From assembly GCF_037963865.1 (NCBI RefSeq), contig NZ_CP150170.1:6572001-6636000 (forward strand): a stretch of 64,000 nucleotides of DNA, read 5' to 3'. Below the pieces are notes generated by a model. The model was given only the letters and a program-made list of their open reading frames with translations, had not been told where the DNA came from and made no database searches. Shown here piece by piece: positions 45,000 to 53,646 of this stretch (positions are counted from its first letter, which is position 1; each line of letters starts with the position of its first letter). Source of the DNA: Paenibacillus sp. FSL R10-2734. Its GTDB lineage: Bacteria; Bacillota; Bacilli; Paenibacillales; Paenibacillaceae. The translations under genes were made by a program, and so were the position numbers.

Positions 45000-45565
45000 A
45001 GTTGCTCCACGCTCCCTATTTCAATCTTTAGCTTCTTCATCGTCCGGTAGAGAATTACGCCAATGTTCCCCTCCGAAATTCCCGTAAGCTGGGCGATCTC
45101 CGTATTTCTCAAATTAGCGCCAAATTTAAGAGCCACAATATTTCTTTCCCTCGAGTTCAATGTGTTCAGCGCTTCATTTAGCTTGTCGTTACGTTCTCCC
45201 TGGAGGATTAAACTTTCCGGTTCTTTTCTAGTAGAAACCAGCTCCATAACGGCATCCAACGAGAAGAAACTGCGCCTCTTCAGACTTCGGTAATGGTCAT
45301 TGACCACATTCCTAGCGATGGCAAATAACCACACCTCCAAAGGAGCTTTTTCCTGGGCATAGGTCGCAAGCTTAGCCAAGGTCTTCTCAAAGACCAAGCT
45401 TGTCAGATCCTCAGCCGTATGGCGTGAGCTAACCCGATAAGCGATATAGTTGAATATTCTTTTATAGAAGGTTTCAAAAATCGTTGTGAATAAAGCATCT
45501 ATATCTATGTTTTCTTGTATTTTCTCTTTAACAAAGGGGGGAAGCAATGCGCGCTCTTGCATCAA
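44996..45565 (-). CDS. ECF sigma factor
   Basis: A 189-residue ECF sigma factor: region 2 (YKRIFNYIAYRVSSRHTAED, LEVWLFAIARNVVNDHYRSL) and region 4 (LNSRERNIVALKFGANLRNT, IAQLTGISEGNIGVILYRTM). Starts at TTG 45565 or the ATG right after it, both behind AAGGAGAG. Overlaps its anti-sigma gene by four bases. Divergent from the MarR gene. A second, independent ECF module directly beside the one at 43 kb. Confidence 0.88.
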   Translation of the reverse strand: MMQERALLPPFVKEKIQENIDIDALFTTIFETFYKRIFNYIAYRVSSRHTAEDLTSLVFEKTLAKLATYAQEKAPLEVWLFAIARNVVNDHYRSLKRRSFFSLDAVMELVSTRKEPESLILQGERNDKLNEALNTLNSRERNIVALKFGANLRNTEIAQLTGISEGNIGVILYRTMKKLKIEIGSVEQL

Positions 45566-45681
45566 TCAAACTCTCCTTTCCAGCAAAGTTTTACTTAGCT
45601 AAGTAAATTCAATTGTTAATACGTCGTATTCTAAATTCCATTACAAAGAATCTTCCAATCAAGCTCCAGAATCCACATAAC

Positions 45682-45711
45682 TTGACAAGCTTATTATAGC
45701 TTCTATATATT
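45682..45711 (+). promoter_or_regulatory. SigA-type promoter of the MarR gene
   Basis: TTGACA (45682-45687), 18-bp spacer, TATATT (45706-45711), 30 bp before the start. Confidence 0.65.
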
Positions 45712-45741
45712 TTAGGGACTAAAGTAAATTGGAGCGTGACT

Positions 45742-46161
45742 ATGAGCACAGAGCAAGATAAACAATATGCTATCCATAAGGTTATGGAATCCATGGCAAA
45801 TGTGCAGCAGAAATCCCAGTCCTTCATTGATATGATCACTAAACAGGAAACCCTAACTCACAATCAGATTATGCTGCTGTTCCAGCTCCAGCTTACAGGA
45901 AGCTTGAACATTACTGACATCTCCGAACGATTCGTTATTACTCCCGGAGCCGCCTCTTCTATGTGCGATAAAATGGAACAAGCTGGTCTTATCGAACGGG
46001 TGCGGACGAAGGAAGATCGCAGAGTCGTCAACATTGTCCTTACAGAACAAGGTCATCAGCGAATTCTTCACCTGTTTGAAGCCTTTCCTACCTCGGATTT
46101 GGATAAAATCTCCGGAACCTTAGAACAAATCAATGAGCTAATGGATAAAATGATGCAATAA
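45742..46161 (+). CDS. MarR family transcriptional regulator
   Basis: A 139-residue MarR protein: recognition region LNITDISERFVITPGAASSM and wing ERVRTKEDRRVVNIVLTEQG. ATG 45742 follows GGAGCGTGACT; the GTG two codons earlier overlaps this site. Followed by a terminator, then by the bactofilin-like gene with its own promoter. Target and ligand unknown. Confidence 0.87.
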   Translation: MSTEQDKQYAIHKVMESMANVQQKSQSFIDMITKQETLTHNQIMLLFQLQLTGSLNITDISERFVITPGAASSMCDKMEQAGLIERVRTKEDRRVVNIVLTEQGHQRILHLFEAFPTSDLDKISGTLEQINELMDKMMQ

Positions 46162-46202
46162 CAGCATAAGAGCATCCATTTTGATCGTTATCGTTTACAC
46201 AC

Positions 46203-46236
46203 ACTGCCTGTCAGGAAACTGACGGCAGTTTTTTTA
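46203..46236 (+). terminator. Terminator of the MarR gene
   Basis: Stem ACTGCCTGTCAG / CTGACGGCAGT (one bulge), then seven T residues. Confidence 0.88.
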
Positions 46237-46260
46237 TGCTTATATTCACGTAGTATTATA

Positions 46261-46289
46261 TTGACTATATATTATAATGAATATATATT
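46261..46289 (+). promoter_or_regulatory. SigA-type promoter of the bactofilin-like gene
   Basis: TTGACT (46261-46266), 17-bp spacer, TATATT (46284-46289), in a very A/T-rich stretch. Confidence 0.65.
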
Positions 46290-46329
46290 TTAATTATTAA
46301 AATATAATTCGAAAGGCGGTATCCTGTAA

Positions 46330-46977
46330 ATGTCCAATGATTATGATACTTATGAATTCAGAGAAATAATCGATCCACCGCTGAAGGTAAGAGGTTCACT
46401 GATTCTCAAAGAGGATGTTCGTACGGTTACTGTCGATGTTATCGGCCACTTAAGGACTCAGAAAAATATTGCCACCTCTAAGCTAAAAGTGTCTGGTGAT
46501 TGTACGATTGGAGGTCATTGTAAGGCGAATCAAGTCAACAATCTGGGAAGCCTTCGCGTTCAGCACATCCAAGCAGACAGACTGCAATCGTCTGGATACT
46601 TATCCGCAGCACAAGTCGCTGAAGTTGATACCTTTCATGCCGAAGGTGCTGTGAAGATCAATAGATTAACCGCTGGTACATCGATTGAGATTCGTTTAGG
46701 AAACAGAAGCACAATTGAGGTCATGAGCTCTAGCGGCACGATTATTGTTAAGCCATCTTCCAAGCTTATTAATGCGCTGATGCACTACTTCCGGAAGCTT
46801 ACCTGCAAAACGATTGAAGGAACTAGCATCACGTTATATCGAACGACAGCTGATCTCGTCTGCGGTGAAAATATCATCATCGGACCAGGTTGTTCTATTG
46901 GGGAAATTCGCTATAGCAAAAGTCTAACTGTAGATCCTAAATCACAAGTTGATCGGACCGTCTTTTTAAATAAATAA
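46330..46977 (+). CDS. Bactofilin-like polymer-forming protein
   Basis: A 215-residue cytoplasmic protein with a repeated beta-strand pattern typical of bactofilin/YhbE-type beta-helices (VRGSLILKEDVRTVTVDVIG, LKVSGDCTIGGHCKANQVNN, IIIGPGCSIGEIRYSKSL). ATG 46330 follows AAAGGCGGTATCCTGTAA. Relatives in Firmicutes include B. subtilis YhbE/YhbF, linked to cell-shape or flagellar functions. The exact role here is unknown. Confidence 0.7.
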   Translation: MSNDYDTYEFREIIDPPLKVRGSLILKEDVRTVTVDVIGHLRTQKNIATSKLKVSGDCTIGGHCKANQVNNLGSLRVQHIQADRLQSSGYLSAAQVAEVDTFHAEGAVKINRLTAGTSIEIRLGNRSTIEVMSSSGTIIVKPSSKLINALMHYFRKLTCKTIEGTSITLYRTTADLVCGENIIIGPGCSIGEIRYSKSLTVDPKSQVDRTVFLNK

Positions 46978-47080
46978 TGAACGTAACAAGCTTGTCTCCG
47001 CTTTGTTTACAGAAAGTGACCTACAACACGCTGATTTAATCTATACTAAAGGGGACTGGACTTTATCCTCGGAGGTAATT

Positions 47081-48214
47081 ATGAATAAAATCATCGTAAT
47101 CGGAGCTAGCACGCTCTTTTTAGCCGGATGCGGAGCATCGGCATTTATAGATATGGATACATCAATAGCGATTAACCAAACACAAACTACTGAAGCACCC
47201 CTAAAGCTAATCGTTGACGGCGAAGCCGTTCTTCCTTCTCTCCCACCTTTTTTCTCAGGTGATAAGGTCTATGTACCTGCAAAAGTACTAATGGAGTACT
47301 ACTCATCAGAACAAAAATGGGATAATACTCTGAAGACCTTAACCATCTCTGATGGAAGCAGTAAATACGTTCTGAAGCCGGGTAATGAGTATATGCAAGG
47401 TGACGGATATCAAAATGCGCTCGGGGGACCTGCAATTCTACGAAACGGTAACTTCTATATCCCGGCCGACGCATTAAACAGTCTCTCCGGAGCGGATGTG
47501 AAGCTGAATGCCTCGCGAACCGCAGTTAAGATAACATCAGGCAGCGTAAGCACTACTGTGCGCAAGCCTAGTCAAGCGCTCGCTGTAGCTGAAGAAAACG
47601 ATAAAGTTAAGTTATATACCGTCCTTAAAGATGGGGATACCTACAAAGGATTTAATGTAGAGGTCAAAGGGACAAAGCATACTTTTAATTGGGAATCCCC
47701 CAGATTACTTAATGATCCTCCTGAGATTCATTATGCTGACTTAGATCAGGATGGGCAGGAGGAAGTCATCGTCATTCTGTCGCTCGGAGCAGGTACGGGG
47801 ATGTCCATGCAGGAGATTCACGTTGTTAAGCCTAATTCGTGGAAGGAACTAACTATCCCTTCCGCAGAAAAAGCCGCCACAGCGCTCGTCTCGTCAACGA
47901 TTTCCAAACAAAAAGAGGATCTCCTGATTAAGCTCCAGTTGAAAGGCTTCACTCCATCCATGGTCACTTTGCGACTTCCGGGTCGTGCAGAGGACGGCAA
48001 TTTCGACGAACAGGCAGGCATTGGTGCGGTTACTCAATACATGGTGGAGGCTGGGCAGCTGAAGGCGGAGACTAATGTTTATATTGGATTTTTGGAGAGC
48101 ATTGGCACACTAACACTTGTCTACAAAGCGGGGAATGATGGAATGGAGCCTGAGTCCATTCGCTTTGAGCCTCATGAGGAATATGCCTCTTACGTAGAAG
48201 GTAAGCAGCTATGA
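47081..48214 (+). CDS. Lipoprotein with copper-amine-oxidase-N-like domain
   Basis: A 377-residue lipoprotein starting at ATG 47081 (GGAGGTAATT upstream; 26 codons inside the longest frame) with lipobox LAGC. Residues 45-155 fit the copper amine oxidase N-like repeat (DKVYVPAKVLMEYY, NGNFYIPADALNSLSG), a wall-associated module common in Paenibacillus. A C-terminal half follows with an FG-GAP/EF-like Asp motif (ADLDQDGQEEVIVIL). Overlaps the TatD gene by four bases (ATGA), so they are one operon. Confidence 0.8.
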   Translation: MNKIIVIGASTLFLAGCGASAFIDMDTSIAINQTQTTEAPLKLIVDGEAVLPSLPPFFSGDKVYVPAKVLMEYYSSEQKWDNTLKTLTISDGSSKYVLKPGNEYMQGDGYQNALGGPAILRNGNFYIPADALNSLSGADVKLNASRTAVKITSGSVSTTVRKPSQALAVAEENDKVKLYTVLKDGDTYKGFNVEVKGTKHTFNWESPRLLNDPPEIHYADLDQDGQEEVIVILSLGAGTGMSMQEIHVVKPNSWKELTIPSAEKAATALVSSTISKQKEDLLIKLQLKGFTPSMVTLRLPGRAEDGNFDEQAGIGAVTQYMVEAGQLKAETNVYIGFLESIGTLTLVYKAGNDGMEPESIRFEPHEEYASYVEGKQL

Positions 48215-48993
48215 TTGATGCCCATATACATCTAGAACAATATGAGTCTGAAGCCGTGGAACAGATGGTGAGTATGCTGCCTAGCATAGGAATCGAAGCC
48301 CTGATCGCCGTCTCCATGAATTTAGACTCTTGCGTTCGCACTCAAAAGCTTGCGGCTACATATCCCGAAATGGTCCGCCCTGCTTATGGCTTTCATCCCG
48401 AGCAGCCACTACCGCAGGAAGCTGAGCTATCTACTTTACTGGAATGGATTGAGGGTCAAGCTCAGGAGGATTTCATCGCTGTGGGTGAAATTGGGCTGCC
48501 TTATTATTCGCGTGCTGAAGCACTGGAGCGTGGCGAAGCTTTTGATATGGAGCCTTATATTCAGCTTCTAGATCAACTGCTAGAACTTGCTGCTCGTCTG
48601 GATAAACCAGTTGTGCTGCATGCTGTTTATGAGGATGCGCTAATTGCCTGTGATCTTCTGGAGAAACATAATATACAACGTGCTCACTTCCACTGGTTTA
48701 AGGGACCCGAAGAAGCTATTGCCCGTATGATTAACAATGGCTACTATATCTCTTTCACCCCTGATATCCTCTACGAACCAGAGATTCAGGAGCTTGCCCG
48801 CCGCTATCCGCCAGAGCTTGTCATGGCGGAAACCGATGGGCCTTGGCCATTTGAAGGGCCTTTTGCGGATAAAGTCACCCATCCGTCCATGATTCGTGAG
48901 GTCGCTGCCGCTTGGGGAGCGATCCATGGCTGCACCTCTAGTCAAGCAGAAGAGATACTAACTGCGAATACTAAGCGATTTTATAGCTTGTAG
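48211..48993 (+). CDS. TatD family metal-dependent hydrolase
   Basis: A 260-residue amidohydrolase-fold protein of the TatD class: DAHIHL (first metal site), GEIGLP (Glu), LHAVYED and HFHWFKG (His), AETDGPW (Asp). TatD proteins are 3'-5' nucleases or related phosphodiesterases; this one is a divergent member. ATG 48211 overlaps the upstream stop. Confidence 0.85.
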   Translation: MIDAHIHLEQYESEAVEQMVSMLPSIGIEALIAVSMNLDSCVRTQKLAATYPEMVRPAYGFHPEQPLPQEAELSTLLEWIEGQAQEDFIAVGEIGLPYYSRAEALERGEAFDMEPYIQLLDQLLELAARLDKPVVLHAVYEDALIACDLLEKHNIQRAHFHWFKGPEEAIARMINNGYYISFTPDILYEPEIQELARRYPPELVMAETDGPWPFEGPFADKVTHPSMIREVAAAWGAIHGCTSSQAEEILTANTKRFYSL

Positions 48994-49002
48994 ATAGACC
49001 AT

Positions 49003-49568
49003 TCATAACCTCTCCACACCCATTAATGTTCGGCCTGTGAACTCCATTTTATAAATATCCGGCTTTGTGGTTTGAAGTAGAAAATCCAGATCATATTTGG
49101 CATCAAAATTATTCATCATAAGCGTCATGACTGCACCGTGAGTTCCAATCGCAACCTTTTGACCGCTGTGCTTGTTCAGTATTTCTGTAAGCACGTTAAC
49201 TGATCGCTTCTGACACGCATGAATGGATTCCCCACCAACCGGAACAAAATCCGGATCCGCAAACATTGCTGTCAGTAATGGATATAACTCTTGGTCAGTC
49301 ATGACTTATTTCCATCCGAAAAATGGATTTCGCGAAGATCTTCAACACTTTGAATCTCTGCCTCTAACACCTGCGCCAATCCAGAAATCGTATGTACAGC
49401 CCGAAGATATGGACTTGAATAGAAGGCTTGAATTCCTTCGAGACGTAATTTTTCCGTTATCTTGAGGGCATCCGCCTCCCCCTTCGCCGTTAATCCACGT
49501 GTCCTTTCAGTTCCTCCGGGCAGCTTCGGCGACTCTCCGTGCCTTACCATATAAATAAAAGTTGTCAT
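49003..49568 (-). pseudogene. Histidine phosphatase (phosphoglycerate-mutase-like), frameshifted
   Basis: Two adjacent frames make one protein. 49299-49568 holds the start (ATG 49568 behind GGAGGGAAAAGA) and catalytic MVRHGES, ending LREIHFSDGNKS. 49003-49302 continues with MTDQELYPLLTAMF, VPVGGES and the second catalytic His in GTHGAVMTLMM. They meet in an ATGA overlap. One extra G after AAG would rejoin them as NKVMTDQ. Either a real one-base deletion or an assembly error; two separately working halves are unlikely. Confidence 0.85.
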
Positions 49569-49625
49569 TCTTTTCCCTCCTCCATCTCTATCTATCTTCC
49601 TATCGAGCTAGAAAAGTCTCTTAAT

Positions 49626-49805
49626 TGCACTATATACAACTATTAAGCGTAAAAAGAGACCTGCTGAGCGAATAAGTGTATTCTGTGCAACTAAAAACCA
49701 TCATTTCTAGCCTAAAAGGGAAAACTTCCAATTATAACTGCACTAAATACAATTAAAGTCCGCTTTGAACAATGGAACAGAATTTAATTGCACTTTCTGC
49801 AACTA
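49626..49805. repeat. Four-unit intergenic element, TGCACT family
   Basis: Four 17-bp units: TGCACTATATACAACTA (49626), TGTATTCTGTGCAACTA (49677), TGCACTAAATACAATTA (49739) and TGCACTTTCTGCAACTA (49789), spaced 51, 62 and 50 bp. Units are near-palindromic (TGCA...TGCA). No ORF. Same geometry as the TAGGGA elements at 30.4 and 32.3 kb. Confidence 0.8.
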
Positions 49806-49925
49806 AATACTTGGGTGCCCTGCTAGATAGTCTATGCTATTCAAGCTTTCTAGTCTGGCTAGTTTGCCTGACCTTCACTACACATTTTCGCAAACTCATG
49901 TCCGAACACATCAGCATCAGCATCC

Positions 49926-51221
49926 TCAAGTCTCCAGCACTTCAACCTTCTTAGATTGCTCCACTAAGCTATCCGCCTTTTCAATCTCCGTAGGCCAAAG
50001 CATACGACCAAACATTATTCCAAGCACACCAATCAGAGCAATTACGATACCAAAGTTAAAAAAGATCACGCTAGGCCCAGCAGCCTGAACCAGCATGCCG
50101 CCGAGTAGTGGAGCTCCAATCATTACTCCGCTAAGAATAGTACTTTGAATACCGAACACACGCCCCGTCATGTGTGGAGGTGTTTCTTTTTGCAGACAAT
50201 AATTGAACGTGATCATAAACATTCCATTCCCGAGACCTAATACGAATCCTAGCAGCAATACAGGAAGGGTAGAGACTCCCGGCTGAAGCAGGCCAAGCCC
50301 TCCAACCGATCCACCAATTAGTGCATAACCCGTACCAAGCTTCCAGCCGTAGCCTGTTCCTCGGTTCATTTTGTTCATGACCAAAATCATGAGTATAGCC
50401 CCCACACCCGTTGCCGCAACAAGCCAGCCCAGCATAGATTCTTCAGAAGGCGAAATAATTCTAAATAGACTAGTGAACTGAAAATCGATCATCTGAATCG
50501 CCAACGCACCGACTAAACCAAACAGCATGCTGTTTAGCAGCAGTCTACTGCGCAGCATAAAGCTCCATCCTTCCTTCCACATGGTGCGAAGGGGCACACT
50601 CTCCCCTTCAGCGCCCTTATCTGAGCTGACTTGTCCTACCTCACTGTTCTTAACGGTTAGTAGAAGCAGATAAGAGCAACCTCTGAGACAAGCATTGATC
50701 AATATGCACCATTGTGGGGTAAGCACAGACAACGCGAAACCACCCAGCAAAGGCCCGGCGATTTTGGAACCCTGATTTACGATTCCGTTAAGTGAGGTCG
50801 CTTGAAGCAGCTGATCCTCTCTAACGATGCTGCGAGTCATCGACTGCTGAGCAGGCACGTTTAGTGTAGAGATCGCAGCACGTAACGTCAGCAGTGGAAG
50901 CAGCCATAGCATATTGGGAGCGAATAATACGAGTACGGTTAATAATGCCGTGAGCAGATCACACATCCGCATAAGCTTTAGCTTATTCAGTCTGTCAGCT
51001 GCTACCCCTGCCACGGAGCCGAGCAGAATCCCAGGTAAAGCCATGGAGACCGGAATCAAAGCCAGCATTAGCGGGCTAGCTTGCCAACGGTACCCCACGA
51101 GCACTTGAATCGCCAGTGCATCGAACCAGTCCCCAAAGGTAGCTGTCGCAAACGCGCTGTACACACGCATATATACTTTGTTCTTCAGCAGACTCGTCCC
51201 TGCTTGTGATGAAGCATTCAT
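49926..51221 (-). CDS. MFS transporter, DHA3/MefA-like
   Basis: A 431-residue, 12-segment major facilitator of the DHA3 type (macrolide-efflux-like), with AGVAADRLNKLKLMRMCDLL as the loop 2-3 motif and a long central loop. ATG 51221 follows GGAGGAATGTCCG. Next to a winged-helix regulator gene that is transcribed in the same direction about 75 bp upstream, which may control it. Substrate unknown. Confidence 0.85.
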   Translation of the reverse strand: MNASSQAGTSLLKNKVYMRVYSAFATATFGDWFDALAIQVLVGYRWQASPLMLALIPVSMALPGILLGSVAGVAADRLNKLKLMRMCDLLTALLTVLVLFAPNMLWLLPLLTLRAAISTLNVPAQQSMTRSIVREDQLLQATSLNGIVNQGSKIAGPLLGGFALSVLTPQWCILINACLRGCSYLLLLTVKNSEVGQVSSDKGAEGESVPLRTMWKEGWSFMLRSRLLLNSMLFGLVGALAIQMIDFQFTSLFRIISPSEESMLGWLVAATGVGAILMILVMNKMNRGTGYGWKLGTGYALIGGSVGGLGLLQPGVSTLPVLLLGFVLGLGNGMFMITFNYCLQKETPPHMTGRVFGIQSTILSGVMIGAPLLGGMLVQAAGPSVIFFNFGIVIALIGVLGIMFGRMLWPTEIEKADSLVEQSKKVEVLET

Positions 51222-51296
51222 CGGACATTCCTCCAAGTTACGATTAAGAACATATGAAGCATGATCTTAATGTAATGGAGAATTGTCAGAGAATTA

Positions 51297-52448
51297 TCAG
51301 AGCGCTGTTACAATATTCATAAGCACAGTTTCCAAGGATTGCTCTAGACGATAGAATCCCCGCTCTTCCTTCTCTCGTTCAAATAATTCCACATATTTAT
51401 GATGTAAGGCTGGCTTGGGTGGAAACTCGTTGCAATAGTGAACAATTCGGTATAATGCATATATCCGCATCGGCACGAACCCCGACATCTCAAGCACCTG
51501 AAGCCCATCATCCAACAGTTGCTCTGCTTCACGCCAAGATTTTCGCCGTAATAACCACAATCCACTTGCAACCTTATAACTGCCGATCTCACGCAAAAAA
51601 GGCTTCTCCTGCAAAAGCACTTCAATGTCTTTCGCCATCCGTTCCAATTCTTGATCTTCAGTTCCTATCCACAAGTGTACGAGCATTTCGGAAATTGCCG
51701 TTACAGGAATGAAGTTCTCATACCCAGGCTCTTTAATCACTTCATGCGTTAGCTTTAATCGTTCCAATGCTTTTTCCGGTTGCCCAGCAAGCGTGTATAA
51801 CTCCAAAATATTAAGGATCTCCATCTCCTTGTGCTGAGGAGGTAAAAGAATCTTTTTCTCAAGGACTAGCTCACAGAACTCCAGCTTGTGCTTTGGATCA
51901 CCCAAAAACATATAACATATCAGCAGGCAATAGAATCGCTCTTCTATCCCCGCTTCATCTGTGTTTAGCAGCCATTCCAAATCTCCTTGCACAAAATGAA
52001 TGTAAATCGAATAGAACGGATCCATCTCATATCCCAGAACATCCTGCTGTCGCGCTAAGGTTAACATGGATCTCCCTTGGCCGTATTGGTGGTATTTCGC
52101 AAATACTTCTCGCATCGTCTTTTGCATCTCTAAGTCATATGTAGTCGGATTGGTCATAGTAACAGATGGCTCCTGCATCGTCAGACTATAGCCAAATCCC
52201 CGAACGGTCTTAATATCCAAGCCTTGAAGCTTGCCTAGCTTTTTACGAAGCCGATAAATATGATCGTCTACCGTTCGCTCTACCGGATATTCCAGCGGCC
52301 ACACCTTATCCAGCAGTTGTTCTCGGCTGAACGTACGTCCTCTATTTTTGTACAGGAACTGAAACAGCGTAAATTCTTTTGGAAATAATTCTATCGTTAT
52401 CCCATCTGCGGTCACTTTATATTCACTTTCGTTTAATTCCAGCTGCAT
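51297..52448 (-). CDS. OmpR-type winged-helix regulator with helical repeat domain
   Basis: A 383-residue protein with the DNA-binding domain first (about 15-100: LFPKEFTLFQFLYKNRGRTF, VDDHIYRLRKKLG, VRGFGYSL) and no receiver domain; the rest is a helical TPR-like region (LARQQDVLGYEMDPFYSIYI, YTLAGQPEKALERLKLTHEV). ATG 52448 follows AAGGAGAGTGTCTACC. The layout is like SARP/transcriptional-activator proteins with an unknown signal. It lies upstream of the MFS gene in one direction. Confidence 0.82.
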   Translation of the reverse strand: MQLELNESEYKVTADGITIELFPKEFTLFQFLYKNRGRTFSREQLLDKVWPLEYPVERTVDDHIYRLRKKLGKLQGLDIKTVRGFGYSLTMQEPSVTMTNPTTYDLEMQKTMREVFAKYHQYGQGRSMLTLARQQDVLGYEMDPFYSIYIHFVQGDLEWLLNTDEAGIEERFYCLLICYMFLGDPKHKLEFCELVLEKKILLPPQHKEMEILNILELYTLAGQPEKALERLKLTHEVIKEPGYENFIPVTAISEMLVHLWIGTEDQELERMAKDIEVLLQEKPFLREIGSYKVASGLWLLRRKSWREAEQLLDDGLQVLEMSGFVPMRIYALYRIVHYCNEFPPKPALHHKYVELFEREKEERGFYRLEQSLETVLMNIVTAL

Positions 52449-52534
52449 GGTAGACACTCTCCTTCCCCCGAATCCGCTCATTGGCTTCATTATATCAGTC
52501 AGTTAACGGCGTACTCCAGATCGAAATGTACAAA

Positions 52535-52575
52535 CAAAAAGAGCAATCCTCAGATTTCTCTGTATGATTGCTCTC
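52535..52575 (-). terminator. Terminator of the YjgB-like gene
   Basis: AGAGCAATC / GATTGCTCT stem; minus strand continues TTTTTG, 20 bases after the stop. Confidence 0.8.
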
Positions 52576-52596
52576 TCATCTTATTAAACTGGTTAC

Positions 52597-53277
52597 TTAC
52601 TCAGCCATAAGATTAATGGAATCCTGTTCACTAAACACGGAGATGTGACCCACTGTACCGGTTGAGCTTGGAATAATGAATTTTAGCTGGTATTGATCAT
52701 TGGCTTGATAAGTGTAAATCTTATCCTCGCCATTCACCTTGGTATCATCCGGCTCACCGAGCGTTCCCTCGATTTCCTTCAGTGTTAGCTTTTGCAGCGC
52801 AGAATCACTGGAACGAACATCAAAAATTAAATTTCCTTTGTTAAATCCAAATACAACATGTTTGTCAGTGTATGTAGCATAAATGCCTTTACCTGCTGAC
52901 TCTTGTTGATCCGGCTTACCCCAGTCCCCTTCTACTTCATCAATAAGTCCAGTATGTGCAGCATATTTAACACCGGGAACCTTACCCTTTTTGGCAAGCG
53001 CAAGTAATTCTTTAAGCTGTTTTTCACTATTTTGCTTGCTTTCGTTGGCTGTATCTTTATTAGTCTCCGTAGGGGAGGAAGCCGCTGCTGGTGCAGTTTC
53101 CTCAGGGCTGGCTGATGGGCTAACTTCCGGCTCAGAGGTTGCTGCTACAGCCGTTTCAGTAGGCGCTGTGGTTGGGGCGGCTGAATTAGCTTGCTCATTG
53201 TTCGAGCTGCATCCAGCTAGTCCAATCATACCTGTGAGCAAAATAGAGGCTGCTAAAAATTTAATCTGTGCTGACAT
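52597..53277 (-). CDS. YjgB-like lipoprotein (DUF4309)
   Basis: A 226-residue lipoprotein: lipobox LAGC (residues 20-23), Thr/Ala/Ser/Pro-rich spacer (about 28-80) and a C-terminal domain (LLALAKKGKVPGVKYAAHTG, VEGDWGKPD, TLKEIEGTLGEPDD) that fits DUF4309, found in B. subtilis YjgB. Function unknown. ATG 53277 follows AAGGAGATGACATC. Divergent from the ECF operon at 53.6 kb, so it could belong to that sigma factor's target set. Confidence 0.8.
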   Translation of the reverse strand: MSAQIKFLAASILLTGMIGLAGCSSNNEQANSAAPTTAPTETAVAATSEPEVSPSASPEETAPAAASSPTETNKDTANESKQNSEKQLKELLALAKKGKVPGVKYAAHTGLIDEVEGDWGKPDQQESAGKGIYATYTDKHVVFGFNKGNLIFDVRSSDSALQKLTLKEIEGTLGEPDDTKVNGEDKIYTYQANDQYQLKFIIPSSTGTVGHISVFSEQDSINLMAE

Positions 53278-53646
53278 GATGTCATCTCCTTAGTAGGTTC
53301 GCTCAAAGCCATCTTGCAAAAAATGGAACTGATTGTATAGACCGATAGAACAATGAAAAAGTTGCACTGGACAAGAAATGCTTGTGCCTACTATTATTCA
53401 CCCCAATTTTCAGATCGTCAATTAGATTAAGCGCTCACCCCTCACCGTAGGAGCACTTCATTGCAAAACGTGCAACAGAATCCGCAAGAATCCTCCGAAT
53501 TAGGCGTTTCTTCCCTAGTTTGAATGTACAAAGTGCAATCGTGGGCACATCTTCGGACACAGCTCCACCTTAGTAAAAATATTCCACATAAACGCAACCT
53601 TAATCCTCCAAGTCGCATCTTATTAGTAAAGGGAGGGGAGCTTCAT
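53278..53646. other. Divergent intergenic region before the third ECF operon
   Basis: No gene or strong repeat. An in-frame extension (from 53524) of the sigma gene runs through the last 120 bases, but has no ribosome site and codes for sequence unlike sigma factors. No copy of AACTTTT-N10-CATACGTC. Confidence 0.4.

Noticed and set aside
49626..49805. Regularly spaced repeats considered as a CRISPR array
   Set aside because: Only four diverged units, unequal spacing, no cas genes; the layout matches the other four-unit elements.
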